A DNA stretch of 64,000 bases, from contig NZ_SIHI01000001.1 in assembly GCF_007859735.1 (NCBI RefSeq), forward strand, positions 1,134,151 to 1,198,150, in the 5' to 3' direction. Below are positions 54,621-63,872 of this stretch, in pieces. A program made the translations under genes and the position numbers. Source of the stretch: Thalassoglobus neptunius. GTDB taxonomy: Bacteria > Planctomycetota > Planctomycetia > Planctomycetales > Planctomycetaceae. The notes beneath the pieces are model-generated. The model was not told where the DNA came from. It was given only the letters and a program-made list of their open reading frames with translations, and did not search any database. The stretch's first letter is position 1. Every line of letters begins with the position of its first letter.

Positions 54621-55901
54621 ATGACGACTGCTCTTGAGAAGACACTCTTTGACGAACTCGAACAGCTGGTTCTGATCGACCCACATACGCACATCAATCC
54701 GCTGTCTGCTCCTTCGGAGACGCTGGCGGATATTCTCGGGTATCACTACTACACAGAGCTTGCTCATTCGGCGGGGCTTGAGAAATCTCAAATCGAAGAA
54801 GAAGGGCTCGACCCCAAGACGAAGGTCGGCCGACTCATCGAGAAGCTGGCTGATCTGGACAATACGATTCAGGTGTCGTGGCTTCTGGAAATCTGTCGGG
54901 AGTTCTTCGACTTTCAGGACGATCGAATCACGACCGACAACTGGGAAGCACTCTACGACACTGCTCAGCAGAAGTTTGCCCAGGAAGGTTGGGAACAGCA
55001 CGTTCTGCAGCACAGCAAGTTGGAGAAAGTTTTTCTGACGAATGACTTCGACGATCCGCTCGAAGGCTTCGACACGAATGTCTATATCCCCTGTTTGCGA
55101 ACGGACGATCTTGTCTTTCACTTCTTGAAGAAGTCGGTTCGGAACCGACTCAATGAAGCTTCGGGAATTGAAGTGGGCGATGCGACGACTTTCCGCGAAG
55201 CGATTGGAAAGCTTTTCAGCAAGTTTGTCGAAAAGAACGTCAAAGCGTGTGCGATTTCGATTCCGCCAAGTTTCTCTCCGGCGAAGGTCGATGCGGGGGC
55301 GGCGGCAGCTGTCATTAAACGGACGATCCGCGGCCAGCGATTGACGAGTGCCGAGCAGGAAATGCTTTCCTCATTCGTCTTCTGGACCATCGCGGAGCAC
55401 TGCCAGGAGCATAAACTTCCGTTCGATTTGATGATCGGGGTCAACCGTCGAGTTTATGAGAGTGGCGTCTATCAGGGGCAGGATCTGTTCGATAAACGCG
55501 TTTCTCTCATTCAGTATCAACAACTGTTCAACGCATTTCCCGATGTCACGTTTCCGATTTCCGTGCTGGGGAGCACAAGCAATCAGGAACTCGTCAGCTA
55601 CGCGTGGATTTTTCCAAACGTGGTGACGAACGGACACTGGTGGTACTCGAATATTCCGACGTATATTGAACTTGATACGCGAAGTCGGCTGGAAGCAGTC
55701 CCTCGCAATAAGCAAGTCGGATATTACAGCGACATGTACAAGTTGGAATTCGCATTGCCGAAATTCCGGATGTATCGTCAGACGTTGGCGCGCGTTCTGG
55801 CGAGCGATTTTGTTGAGAAACGTGGTTGGTCAGAAGAGCAGGCGCTCAGTCTGGGCAAGCAAGTGTTGCGTGGAAATGTTGAGTCGATCTTCAAGGTCTA
55901 A
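54621..55901 (+). CDS. Uronate-isomerase-like amidohydrolase superfamily protein
   Basis: A 426-residue TIM-barrel protein with the metal motif DPHTHIN at about residue 20 and later WWYSNIPTYIE, both like glucuronate isomerase (UxaC/COG1904). The middle (LLEICREFFDFQDDRITTDNWEALYDTA) also follows UxaC. It might isomerise uronates or hydrolyse a related substrate; UxaC members of unknown specificity are common in planctomycetes. It starts 61 bases after tsaE; an open frame back into tsaE has no conserved N-terminus. Confidence 0.75.
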   Translation: MTTALEKTLFDELEQLVLIDPHTHINPLSAPSETLADILGYHYYTELAHSAGLEKSQIEEEGLDPKTKVGRLIEKLADLDNTIQVSWLLEICREFFDFQDDRITTDNWEALYDTAQQKFAQEGWEQHVLQHSKLEKVFLTNDFDDPLEGFDTNVYIPCLRTDDLVFHFLKKSVRNRLNEASGIEVGDATTFREAIGKLFSKFVEKNVKACAISIPPSFSPAKVDAGAAAAVIKRTIRGQRLTSAEQEMLSSFVFWTIAEHCQEHKLPFDLMIGVNRRVYESGVYQGQDLFDKRVSLIQYQQLFNAFPDVTFPISVLGSTSNQELVSYAWIFPNVVTNGHWWYSNIPTYIELDTRSRLEAVPRNKQVGYYSDMYKLEFALPKFRMYRQTLARVLASDFVEKRGWSEEQALSLGKQVLRGNVESIFKV

Positions 55902-55986
55902 GAGATGCTCTGGGTGAGCAGAACTGGATTTGCAGAAGGCTCGTCCGTCGTCATCAATTGTGACCTCTGTCTCGAGCATTCTCGGG

Positions 55987-56073
55987 CTGGTTTGCACGAA
56001 CTCGCGCGAGCAAACACAGCCAACGCTGAGTGAAACCATTCAGGCGAGTACACAGCAAAGACACATTGCTCTC
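55987..56073 (-). repeat. Dispersed intergenic repeat, copy D (inverted)
   Basis: Read on the minus strand it begins GAGAGCAATGTGTCTTTGCTG, passes through ACTCGCCTGAATGG and GGCTGTGTTTGCTCGCGCGAG and ends GTGCAAACCAG. It is the most diverged copy. It ends 15 bases before the start of the FHA-phosphatase gene and lies in its leader. Confidence 0.8.
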
Positions 56074-56088
56074 GGAAAGTCGAGTCTC

Positions 56089-57765
56089 ATGGACAAACTG
56101 GTTTTACTGCAAGATGGTCAGGCGACACCGTTTGAGATTTCCAAGGATGAGATGGTCATTGGCCGTCTTCCAGAGTGTGAAATCCAACTCCCTTCGAACA
56201 TGGTTTCTCGAACTCATGCGAAAGTCGTTCGCAAGGGTGATGAAGTTCTGATCGAAGATCTCGGAAGCGGAAACGGAACGTTTCTGAATGGGAAGCGGAT
56301 CGAAACAGCGACTCCGCTCAAAGGCAACGACCGGCTCAAATTCGGTCCGATTCTGATGCGATTCGATACGGATCGGGTCTCTGACGATGACTCCAGTTCC
56401 GCCGTTCTGCGACATGCTGAGGGACTCAGTCAGGTTGAGATTCACGAACAGGATGATGGATCGTCCACGATTGTGAATTCTCTCGACAGCAAACTCGTCG
56501 GAGGGATTTTTGATTCACGTCCGCAGGACAAACTGAAAGCTGTGCTTGAGATCAGCCGCAGTCTTGCCGGAACGATCGATGTTGAGTCGTTGCTACCGAA
56601 GATTCTTGACAGCCTCTTCTCCATTTTTCCGGCTGCCGATCGCGGATGCATTCTGCTGCGTGATGCTCAGACCGGACGAATGACACCGCGTGCGATGAAA
56701 CATCGTCGCGAGGGAGAAGATGCGACGGTGAAACTGAGTCGCACGATCTTGAACTCGGTACTCGAAGAGAAAAAAGCGATTCTTTCAGCGGATGCGGCGA
56801 GCGATTCCCGGTTTGACGCGAGCGAGTCGATTTCAGCGCTGACTATCCGGTCGATGATGTGCGTTCCCATGCTCGACATGCAGGGAGATCCGGTCGGGGT
56901 CATTAACATCGACACTCAGAATCCGGTCATGCAATTCAAGAATGAAGATCTTGAAATCATGATGGCCGTCGCCAGCCAGGCTGCCAACAACTTCGAAACT
57001 GCGCGTCTTCTGGATGCGTTTGTGGAGAAGCAAAAACAAGACAGCGAGATGGATATCGCCCGGAACGTGCAGCATGCTCTTCTTCCGGAAGCATTTCCAG
57101 AAATCAGTGACTATCAGTTTTTCGCGTCATACGAATCTGCTCAAGCGGTTGGCGGAGATTATTACGACGTGATCCCGACGAAAGACGGGAAGATCTGGCT
57201 CGCGTTTGGTGATGTCGCGGGAAAGGGTGTTCCGGCGTCGCTGGTGATGTCGCGAATGTCGAGTGTTGTTCGCAGCACAAGCGAATTCGTTACCGATGCC
57301 GGGGAAGCTGTCGCAGCTATCAACGACCATATGTGCGCGAAGGCCGTCGAAGGTCGATTCGTCACGTTTGTTCTCACAATTCTTGACACCGTCAATCATT
57401 CAATGTCCGTGGTGAATGCGGGACACATGTCTCCGATGATCCGCCGAGTCGACGGAACCATTGAAGAGTTTGACGACGATTCCATTGGAGTTCCGATTGG
57501 AGTTCTGGAACACTTCCCGTTCGAGAAGAGAGAACGGAAACTCGCTCCAGGGGAAACAGTTGTCCTGTTCACAGACGGTGTCAGTGAAGCGATGAATCCG
57601 AATTCTGATCTATATGGATCGGAACGGCTTCGCGAAGTCATTTCCGAACACACCGACAACGCGGAAGAACTGGGACGTGCGATTCGTGAGGATGTTAAAA
57701 AACATGCGGATGGCCGTCCCCAGAACGATGACATTACGCTGATGGTATTCGGTCGGAATCGGTGA
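56089..57765 (+). CDS. FHA-GAF-SpoIIE-type protein phosphatase
   Basis: A 558-residue signalling protein. An FHA domain at about 5-95 ([32 protein letters not shown]) binds phosphothreonine. A GAF domain at about 150-310 ([39 protein letters not shown]) follows. The SpoIIE-type PP2C domain at about 335-555 has all metal-binding motifs: [26 protein letters not shown] and NDDITLMVF. It should remove phosphate from Ser/Thr of a partner protein. The upstream in-frame extension lies in repeat copy D, so the ATG at 56089 is preferred. First gene of a four-gene cluster. Confidence 0.9.
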   Translation: MDKLVLLQDGQATPFEISKDEMVIGRLPECEIQLPSNMVSRTHAKVVRKGDEVLIEDLGSGNGTFLNGKRIETATPLKGNDRLKFGPILMRFDTDRVSDDDSSSAVLRHAEGLSQVEIHEQDDGSSTIVNSLDSKLVGGIFDSRPQDKLKAVLEISRSLAGTIDVESLLPKILDSLFSIFPAADRGCILLRDAQTGRMTPRAMKHRREGEDATVKLSRTILNSVLEEKKAILSADAASDSRFDASESISALTIRSMMCVPMLDMQGDPVGVINIDTQNPVMQFKNEDLEIMMAVASQAANNFETARLLDAFVEKQKQDSEMDIARNVQHALLPEAFPEISDYQFFASYESAQAVGGDYYDVIPTKDGKIWLAFGDVAGKGVPASLVMSRMSSVVRSTSEFVTDAGEAVAAINDHMCAKAVEGRFVTFVLTILDTVNHSMSVVNAGHMSPMIRRVDGTIEEFDDDSIGVPIGVLEHFPFEKRERKLAPGETVVLFTDGVSEAMNPNSDLYGSERLREVISEHTDNAEELGRAIREDVKKHADGRPQNDDITLMVFGRNR

Positions 57766-58117
57766 TGATTCGATCGGACTGAATTCGGCGAGAGTTGATC
57801 ACGAGCGTCCGGGAAGATGAGACGAAAAAACAGCGGCGAGCGAAGTCGACACAATGGTTGGGATTGTGCCAGTTGGGCTGCGGAGAATGGAGGCTTTGGG
57901 TGACTTCTCTGGATTGATAGGCAATCGCTTGAATGATGTCATGTGTCTCGTCAGAATGATGTCAGATTGAAACAATTGAAATCTGTGTTGCCGATGGAGT
58001 GTCGAGCTCGGAAGAAGTTCTTTCTTGCGAGTGCTCGATCGTTCGTTTCTTTCGACCTCCTCTTCACTTTGATCCAGTCAACAACTTCGAAGACAAACTA
58101 CGAGCAAAGGCAGACTT
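57766..58117. other. Gap before the Hsp70 gene
   Basis: 352 bases without a gene between the phosphatase and Hsp70 genes. It contains two copies of GAATGATGTCA at 57931-57941 and 57954-57964, 23 bases apart, and no recognised promoter or terminator. It may carry its own promoter for the three following genes. Confidence 0.5.
57931..57964 (+). promoter_or_regulatory. Direct repeat GAATGATGTCA upstream of Hsp70
   Basis: Two identical 11-base sequences, starts 23 bases apart (about two helix turns). This is the pattern of tandem regulator-binding sites, about 155-185 bases before the Hsp70 start. Confidence 0.35.
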
Positions 58118-59695
58118 ATGGAAATCCTTCCCGGGAATACAGTTGGAATCGATTTGGGAACAACATACTCAGCGATTTCGCAAATGGATGCTGAAGGACA
58201 TCCAGTCTCGATCGCCAATGCGGATGGAAAGACGATTACTCCATCAGTGGTCATTCTTGGCGAAGGCGGCAAAGTGATCGTTGGTCCGAGCTATGAGCGG
58301 ATGTCGATCGAAGACCCTCGCAATATTGTCGAAGCCATCAAGCGTCAGATGGGCAACAAAGACTTCTTCATTGTCTATAACGACAAGAAGCTGACGCCCG
58401 AGTTTGTTTCTGCATTGATTCTGAAAAAGCTGAAGCAGGACGCCGAACACTCGATCGGTCCGATCGCCAATGCTGTTGTCACCGTTCCTTATTACTTCAA
58501 CGATGTTCGACGCAAAGCGACGCAGGATTCCGGAAAAATCGCCGGGATCAACGTTATCGACATCATCAACGAACCGACAGCAGCGACTCTGGCGTATGCC
58601 TGGCAGAAGGGGCACCTCGGACGTCCCGACGCATTTGACGGCGAACGAACCATCATGGTTTACGACCTCGGTGGGGGAACGTTCGATGTGACCGTTGTGC
58701 GATACACAGCGACAACGTTCAACGTGCTCGCGACCGATGGAGACGTGATGCTCGGCGGGCTCGACTGGAGCCGAAGAATTGTCGATCACATCGCTGAAGA
58801 GTTCCATCGCCGTCACGGGGAAGATCCTCGTGAAGACTCCGAAACGCTCATGCAGCTGACTCAGGAGTGTGAGCAGGCCAAGCGTGATCTCAGTGACCGT
58901 GCTCAGATTCCGATCACAGCAAACTACAAAGGCAAGAGCTATACTCATGCGTTGACTCGCGGTGAGTTTGAGAGACTCACCGGGGATCTCATGCAACGAA
59001 CTCGTGATACAACCGAGTTGGTGATGCAGCAGGCGGGTGTCGGTGTAGGGGAACTCGACGAAGTTGTGCTCGTCGGCGGTTCGACCTATATGCCAGTCGT
59101 TGAAACGATGCTTCGTGAAGTGACCGGGAAAGAGCCTTCTCGTGAAGTGACTCCGGAAGAAGCGGTCTCGCAGGGAGCCGCGATCCATGCTGCCATTCTC
59201 GAAGCAACCGCAACAGGTGGCGGAAGTCGATTGGGCAAAGCTGTGATTACTCGTCTGCGTTCTGTTTCGGCGACAGACGTCAACTCTCACTCACTCGGAG
59301 TGAAGATCAGTGATCCGAAAGATAAGTCACGGAAGCTGAATCACATCATGATTCCGAAGAACTCCGCACTTCCGATGGAAGTTTCTCAGAGATTCAAGAC
59401 GAACAAGGAAAATCAGCAGCGAGTTCATGTGTGCGTGTTGGAAGGCGACGCATCTGATCCGGATGCCTGCACAACAATCGGGGATTTCCGCATTGTGAAT
59501 CTCCCTCCAAACCTTCCAGCGGGATCGCCAGTTGAGATTACTTACAGCTACGACAAGAACGGTCGATTTTCTGCACGAGCTGTGGAGTTGGTGAGCAATA
59601 CCGAAGCGAAAACGGAAATCGTGAGAGACTCCGGATTGAACGATGACAATGTCAACGCGTTTGAAGTGCTGGCGAATGAGTATCAAGTCGAGTAG
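58118..59695 (+). CDS. Hsp70-family protein without the alpha-helical lid
   Basis: A 525-residue DnaK relative. The nucleotide-binding domain (about 8-385) is complete: GIDLGTTYSAIS (phosphate 1), VTVPYYFNDVRRKATQDSGKIAG, NEPTAATLAYAW, YDLGGGTFDVTVV (phosphate 2) and LVGGSTYMPVVE (adenosine). A short beta-type substrate domain follows (about 390-510), and the helical lid and EEVD-like tail are missing. DnaK has about 640 residues. It is not the housekeeping dnaK, as no grpE or dnaJ is adjacent. The next gene is a J-domain-like membrane protein, 60 bases on. Confidence 0.9.
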   Translation: MEILPGNTVGIDLGTTYSAISQMDAEGHPVSIANADGKTITPSVVILGEGGKVIVGPSYERMSIEDPRNIVEAIKRQMGNKDFFIVYNDKKLTPEFVSALILKKLKQDAEHSIGPIANAVVTVPYYFNDVRRKATQDSGKIAGINVIDIINEPTAATLAYAWQKGHLGRPDAFDGERTIMVYDLGGGTFDVTVVRYTATTFNVLATDGDVMLGGLDWSRRIVDHIAEEFHRRHGEDPREDSETLMQLTQECEQAKRDLSDRAQIPITANYKGKSYTHALTRGEFERLTGDLMQRTRDTTELVMQQAGVGVGELDEVVLVGGSTYMPVVETMLREVTGKEPSREVTPEEAVSQGAAIHAAILEATATGGGSRLGKAVITRLRSVSATDVNSHSLGVKISDPKDKSRKLNHIMIPKNSALPMEVSQRFKTNKENQQRVHVCVLEGDASDPDACTTIGDFRIVNLPPNLPAGSPVEITYSYDKNGRFSARAVELVSNTEAKTEIVRDSGLNDDNVNAFEVLANEYQVE

Positions 59696-59755
59696 AAACT
59701 GACGAACTCAACGTTCGAAGGACCATCGACGAATCTCATCAGCCGCGAGTGAAAA

Positions 59756-60796
59756 ATGGATGTCTATAAAGAATGGCTCGGAATTCCGGAAGGAGCCCGT
59801 CCTCCGGATCATTATGAGTTGCTGCGAGTTGCACAGTTTGAAGATGACACTGACAAAATTCGTGCACACTACAAGAAGCTGAATGCCCACGTTCGGAAGT
59901 ACGCGACCGGGCAGTATTCAGTTCAATCTCAAGAGCTTTTGAACGAGCTTGCGAAGGCGATGTTGTGCCTGACCGATCCCGGACGAAAACGTGATTATGA
60001 TGAAAGTCTCGGTCGAGAATTCGAGGCTGCCGTCGACGAATTTGGTCGTCAACCGATTCTGGACGTTTTAGTCCAGCAGGGTGACATCACGCGCGAACAG
60101 CAACGGGAGATCGAAGAGTTCGCGGAACGACGCGGGCTTTCCCATCGCGATGCAGCTGTTCAGATGAAACTTGTGAAGGCGGACAAGGCTGCTCAGGCGC
60201 TGGCTTGCCAGCTTGGGTATTCGTTTGTCGATCTCGAGGACATGCTTCCCGAAGATGATGTTCTCGATCTGGTTCCGCGAGCGATGGTCAAACGGAATTC
60301 GTTCATTCCATTGTTTGTTGATGACGGACGATTACTCATTGCCTGTGTCGATCAACCGGAACACGAGATTGAAGAGGAATTGCGGATTCGATCCGGAGTT
60401 CCGATTCGACCGGTGATTGTCACCCCGCGTTCGATTAATCAGGCGATTGCCCAGTACTACGCACCGGGCATGCGTGATGAAGCCAAACTCTCCAGCGAGT
60501 CGGCTGAGTCTTCGACCTCATCGAAGTCAAAGAAGTCTGGCAAGAAGGCGTCGAAGTCGAGTGCAGGCAAAACCTTCTCGGAGCTTTCTCCGTCTGAAAA
60601 GAAGGAACGTCGCCAATACGGAATTCTTTTCATGTGCTGGAGTGTTCTGATTCCGATGTTGCCTGTGATCTTCAAGTTCGTCTCGCCGACGCTCGCGTTG
60701 AAGCTGGCATGGTATCCGGATCTGGTGTCTTACATTCTCACCGGGCTGGTTGCCCCAGCGACGGTATTTTGGGTCACCCAGAAATACTGGAAGTGA
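59756..60796 (+). CDS. J-domain-like protein lacking HPD, with MshEN-like domain and membrane anchor
   Basis: A 346-residue protein. Residues 1-85 resemble a J-domain (DHYELLRVAQFEDDTDKIRAHYKKLNAHVRKY, then LLNELAKAMLCLTDPGRKRDYDESLG), but the HPD triad between helices II and III is absent. Residues about 95-240 look like a type II secretion GspE N-terminal (MshEN) domain: LVQQGDITREQQREI, DLVPRAMVKRNSFIPLFVDDGRLLIACVDQP, TPRSINQAIAQYY. A Ser/Lys-rich linker and two membrane helices (about 290-345) end it. MshEN domains can bind cyclic di-GMP in pilus ATPases. It sits between Hsp70 and the kinase, 60 bases on each side. Confidence 0.75.
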   Translation: MDVYKEWLGIPEGARPPDHYELLRVAQFEDDTDKIRAHYKKLNAHVRKYATGQYSVQSQELLNELAKAMLCLTDPGRKRDYDESLGREFEAAVDEFGRQPILDVLVQQGDITREQQREIEEFAERRGLSHRDAAVQMKLVKADKAAQALACQLGYSFVDLEDMLPEDDVLDLVPRAMVKRNSFIPLFVDDGRLLIACVDQPEHEIEEELRIRSGVPIRPVIVTPRSINQAIAQYYAPGMRDEAKLSSESAESSTSSKSKKSGKKASKSSAGKTFSELSPSEKKERRQYGILFMCWSVLIPMLPVIFKFVSPTLALKLAWYPDLVSYILTGLVAPATVFWVTQKYWK

Positions 60797-60842
60797 TGAA
60801 CCGAGTGCGTCTTGAACGAGGCGCACTGAATGTCTCGATGCG

Positions 60843-60850
60843 AAGGAGGT
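60843..60850 (+). promoter_or_regulatory. Strong ribosome-binding site deciding the kinase start
   Basis: AAGGAGGT at 60843-60850 is a full Shine-Dalgarno six bases before GTG 60857. It rules out the ATG at 60830 as the main start of the kinase gene. Confidence 0.85.
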
Positions 60851-60856
60851 AACGCC

Positions 60857-62566
60857 GTGTTCGAAGCGACTCTTCTGGTCATTCAAGGGCCTGACCAGGG
60901 AAGTCGAATTGACCTGGGCAAGCCTCCGGTTCGCATTGGACGTGGTGTGCAGAATGACGTTCGCATCCTCGACAAAGAAATGTCGAGGCAACATGCGGTC
61001 TTTCAATGGGACGGTGAGGCGTGGGTCATCAACGACCGCAACAGTTCCAACGGGACCTTCGTCAACGGCATGCTTGTTGAGACGGCTCAACTTCGCCGCG
61101 GTGATCAAATTCAGCTCGGGAGAACGATCTTTCTGTTCTCAGCAGAGCTCCCCGAAATTGCTGCGTCTGCGAGTAGCCAGATCCATTTAATCGGGCAGCG
61201 CGGCGGTCAAGACAACTCTCGAATCGTCAGTCAGGCGCCTCCCGATGCGTCGCACTTGTCGGTGGGGCGTGAGCAGGCCGGGGCCAATCTTCAGATTCTC
61301 TACCAAATCACTGAAGAGGCTGTGCGACCGACGTCCACGTGCGAAGAACTTCTCGAGCGAATTCTGCAGCTTACTCTCGATGCAGTGGGTGCGGATCGAG
61401 GATGTATTCTGGTCACCGATTCAAAAACGGATCGGATTGAGCCAAGAGTCGTCAGCTACCGACATGGAGTCGACAGCACCGAGCGAATGCCGATATCGAC
61501 GACAATTGTCGAATACGTGATTCAGCACGGTCAGGGAGTCAGAACGACCGATGCCCAGCGAGACGCCCGATTCGACGGCGGTCAAAGCATTATGCAGGCC
61601 GGAATTCGAGAGGCGATGTGTGTACCGATGCGAGGTCGGTACGAATTGATGGGCGTCATTTACGTGGACACGAATAGTGTCAACAGCCTCGGAATGGAGA
61701 TGACTCAGCTCAGTCTGAACCGTTTCAATGACCATTTGTTGCGGTTGTTGCTGGCGGTCGGGCGTCAGTCGGCATTGGCTTTGGAAAATCTTCGCTATCA
61801 GGAATCAATGATTTCGGCGGAGCGTCTGGCAGCAGTTGGTCAGACGGTGGCCATCATGAGCCATCACATCAAGAACATTCTGCAGGGAGTCCGTGGCGGG
61901 AGCTATCTCGTCGATATGGGGCTTAAGGACGAGAATCTCGAACTGATCCAGAAAGGCTGGGGAATCGTCGAGCGAAATCAGGATCGAATTTACAACCTTG
62001 TGATGGACATGCTGACGTTCAGCAAGGAACGCGATCCGAAACTGGAGTTCGTTTCGATCAAAGACGTCATTGAAGATGTCTGCGAACTCATGGAAAAACG
62101 GCTGGAGGATCGGGGAATCGAGCTTGTCGTAGATGTTCCGGAAGACCTCCCTAAATCGATGGTCGACCCGGAAGGTTTTCATCGGGCGATTCTGAACTTC
62201 GTCGTGAATGCGATCGATGCTCTGGAGGATCGAGACGAGCCGCTCCTGACGATGCGCTGTCGCTATCAGGAATCGGACGAAACGTTTCAGCTGGATATCG
62301 AAGACAACGGGACCGGCATCGATCCTGTGGACATGCCGAAACTGTTCAGCCTGTTTGAGTCGAGTAAAGGGTCTGCGGGGACAGGCTTGGGGTTATCGGT
62401 CAGTCGAAAAGTTCTGAGGGAGCACGGAGGAGAGATTACTCTCGACAGCGAAATCGGGAAGGGAACCTGTTTTCATCTGGTCTGGCCATTTATCAAGGAT
62501 GATCAGGTGAGCAAGGAGGACTCGCAGCCCGAGCCTCCGCAGAGTGGGTCAACCACGTTACCGTGA
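60857..62566 (+). CDS. FHA-GAF-histidine kinase
   Basis: A 569-residue sensor kinase starting at GTG 60857 after AAGGAGGT. The FHA domain spans about 5-95 (VRIGRGVQNDVRILDKEMSRQHAVF, SSNGTFVNG). The GAF domain at about 150-315 (GADRGCILVTDSKTDRI, EAMCVPMRGRYELMGVIYVDT) resembles that of the phosphatase in the first gene. The dimerisation region has the phospho-acceptor in MSHHIKNI, followed by the HATPase blocks FHRAILNFVVNAIDAL, DIEDNGTGI and GTGLGLS. No response regulator is adjacent and no membrane segment is present. Last gene of the cluster. Confidence 0.9.
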   Translation: MFEATLLVIQGPDQGSRIDLGKPPVRIGRGVQNDVRILDKEMSRQHAVFQWDGEAWVINDRNSSNGTFVNGMLVETAQLRRGDQIQLGRTIFLFSAELPEIAASASSQIHLIGQRGGQDNSRIVSQAPPDASHLSVGREQAGANLQILYQITEEAVRPTSTCEELLERILQLTLDAVGADRGCILVTDSKTDRIEPRVVSYRHGVDSTERMPISTTIVEYVIQHGQGVRTTDAQRDARFDGGQSIMQAGIREAMCVPMRGRYELMGVIYVDTNSVNSLGMEMTQLSLNRFNDHLLRLLLAVGRQSALALENLRYQESMISAERLAAVGQTVAIMSHHIKNILQGVRGGSYLVDMGLKDENLELIQKGWGIVERNQDRIYNLVMDMLTFSKERDPKLEFVSIKDVIEDVCELMEKRLEDRGIELVVDVPEDLPKSMVDPEGFHRAILNFVVNAIDALEDRDEPLLTMRCRYQESDETFQLDIEDNGTGIDPVDMPKLFSLFESSKGSAGTGLGLSVSRKVLREHGGEITLDSEIGKGTCFHLVWPFIKDDQVSKEDSQPEPPQSGSTTLP

Positions 62567-62725
62567 CTTTTCCGGAACTTGCAAGAATGTCGATTCGAGA
62601 ATTCCTTCCGGGCGAAGTCGTGAAATTGAAAAAAAACGACGAGAATCAAAGACTTCCGGTGCATTCACTCTCCGTCAGGAAATAGGCTGTATGGATCGAA
62701 TTAGAAGTCGCTTTAGGAGCTGCTC

Positions 62726-63850
62726 ATGAACTACGTGTGGTCGTTACTGGTTGTGGTGTGTGGGGTCTTGTCGTCAAGTCCTGCACTGAGTCCTGCGTTG
62801 TGGGCTGCGGACGACAAAGATGGCCCTGTTTACACAAATCCGTCTGAAGTTGACGTCGACTATCACTTTCAGGGGGAGTATCGAGGATGGCAACGGGCGC
62901 AACCGACTTCGCGAAGTTCCGAGCCGGTTGCGTTGCAGGTTGTCGCCCTCGGGGATGGAAAGTTCGCGGGCTCGAAGTATTACGGCGGCTTGCCGGGCGC
63001 CGGGTGGTTTGGTGGTGATCGATTCGTGCTCGACGGACAACTCGAAGGTGATGTCGTTGTCATGCACGGCGATCAGTACGACATCGAAATCGATGGAGAC
63101 CGGGCACTGGTTTTCACAAAGGATGGTCGTCAGGCAGGTGAGCTGATCAAGACGTACCGCGTCAGCCCGACGATGGGAGCATCACCTCCTCCGGGAGCGA
63201 TTGTTCTCTTTGATGGACAGCCCACCGAGCATTTCAAAAGTCCTAAACTGACCGAAGATGGACTCCTGATGGCGGGAACAGAGACAACCGAAGGTTTCCG
63301 AGACTTCCGATTGCACGGAGAGTTTCGAATTCCTTACAAGCCAATGGCACTGGGGCAGGCTCGCGGGAACAGCGGTTTCTATCTTCAAAGTCGATACGAG
63401 GTTCAGGTCCTGGATTCCTTCGGTCTCGAAGGGATTGAGAATGAGTGCGGGGCGCTCTATCGAACGCGCCGTCCGGACTTCAACATGTGTCTCCCTCCTC
63501 TGACTTGGCAGACCTACGATATCGATTTGACCTCTCCAAGATTCGATGAAGATGGCAACAAAGTTTCCAATATGCGAATCAGTGTTTGGCACAACGGAGT
63601 TCTTATCCACAACAACGTGGAGATCGAAAACAAGACGGGGGCCGGGAAACCTGAAGGGGAACTGAGGCTTCCAACGAAGATTCAGGATCATGCAAATCCT
63701 GTTGTCTATCGGAACATCTGGCTGGTCGAAAAAGATCAGGAGTCTCAATCGCAAAAAACGTGGGTGAAGACGAATGAGAAGATTCCTCCTGTTCCGATTA
63801 CTTACTTCCGATCTCCGTTGACGAGTTTCAACATGACTTATGGAAACTGA
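62726..63850 (+). CDS. Exported DUF1080 (3-keto-disaccharide hydrolase) protein
   Basis: A 374-residue secreted protein with a signal peptide (MNYVWSLLVVVCGVLSS...LWAA). The DUF1080 domain at about 150-370 has a concanavalin-like fold: IVLFDGQPTEHF, FRDFRLHGEFRIPY, NSGFYLQSRYEVQVLDSFG and WQTYDIDLTSPRFDEDGN. Members of this family cleave 3-keto-disaccharides or bind sugars. An additional region of about 130 residues precedes the domain. An insertion sequence begins about 20 bases after the stop. Confidence 0.87.
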   Translation: MNYVWSLLVVVCGVLSSSPALSPALWAADDKDGPVYTNPSEVDVDYHFQGEYRGWQRAQPTSRSSEPVALQVVALGDGKFAGSKYYGGLPGAGWFGGDRFVLDGQLEGDVVVMHGDQYDIEIDGDRALVFTKDGRQAGELIKTYRVSPTMGASPPPGAIVLFDGQPTEHFKSPKLTEDGLLMAGTETTEGFRDFRLHGEFRIPYKPMALGQARGNSGFYLQSRYEVQVLDSFGLEGIENECGALYRTRRPDFNMCLPPLTWQTYDIDLTSPRFDEDGNKVSNMRISVWHNGVLIHNNVEIENKTGAGKPEGELRLPTKIQDHANPVVYRNIWLVEKDQESQSQKTWVKTNEKIPPVPITYFRSPLTSFNMTYGN

Positions 63851-63872
63851 GTTTCCCGCTCAATTTTCGGCT

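Noticed and set aside
58244..59290. 348-residue open frame antisense to the Hsp70 gene
   Set aside because: Contained in the Hsp70 gene, no known motif; explained by codon bias.
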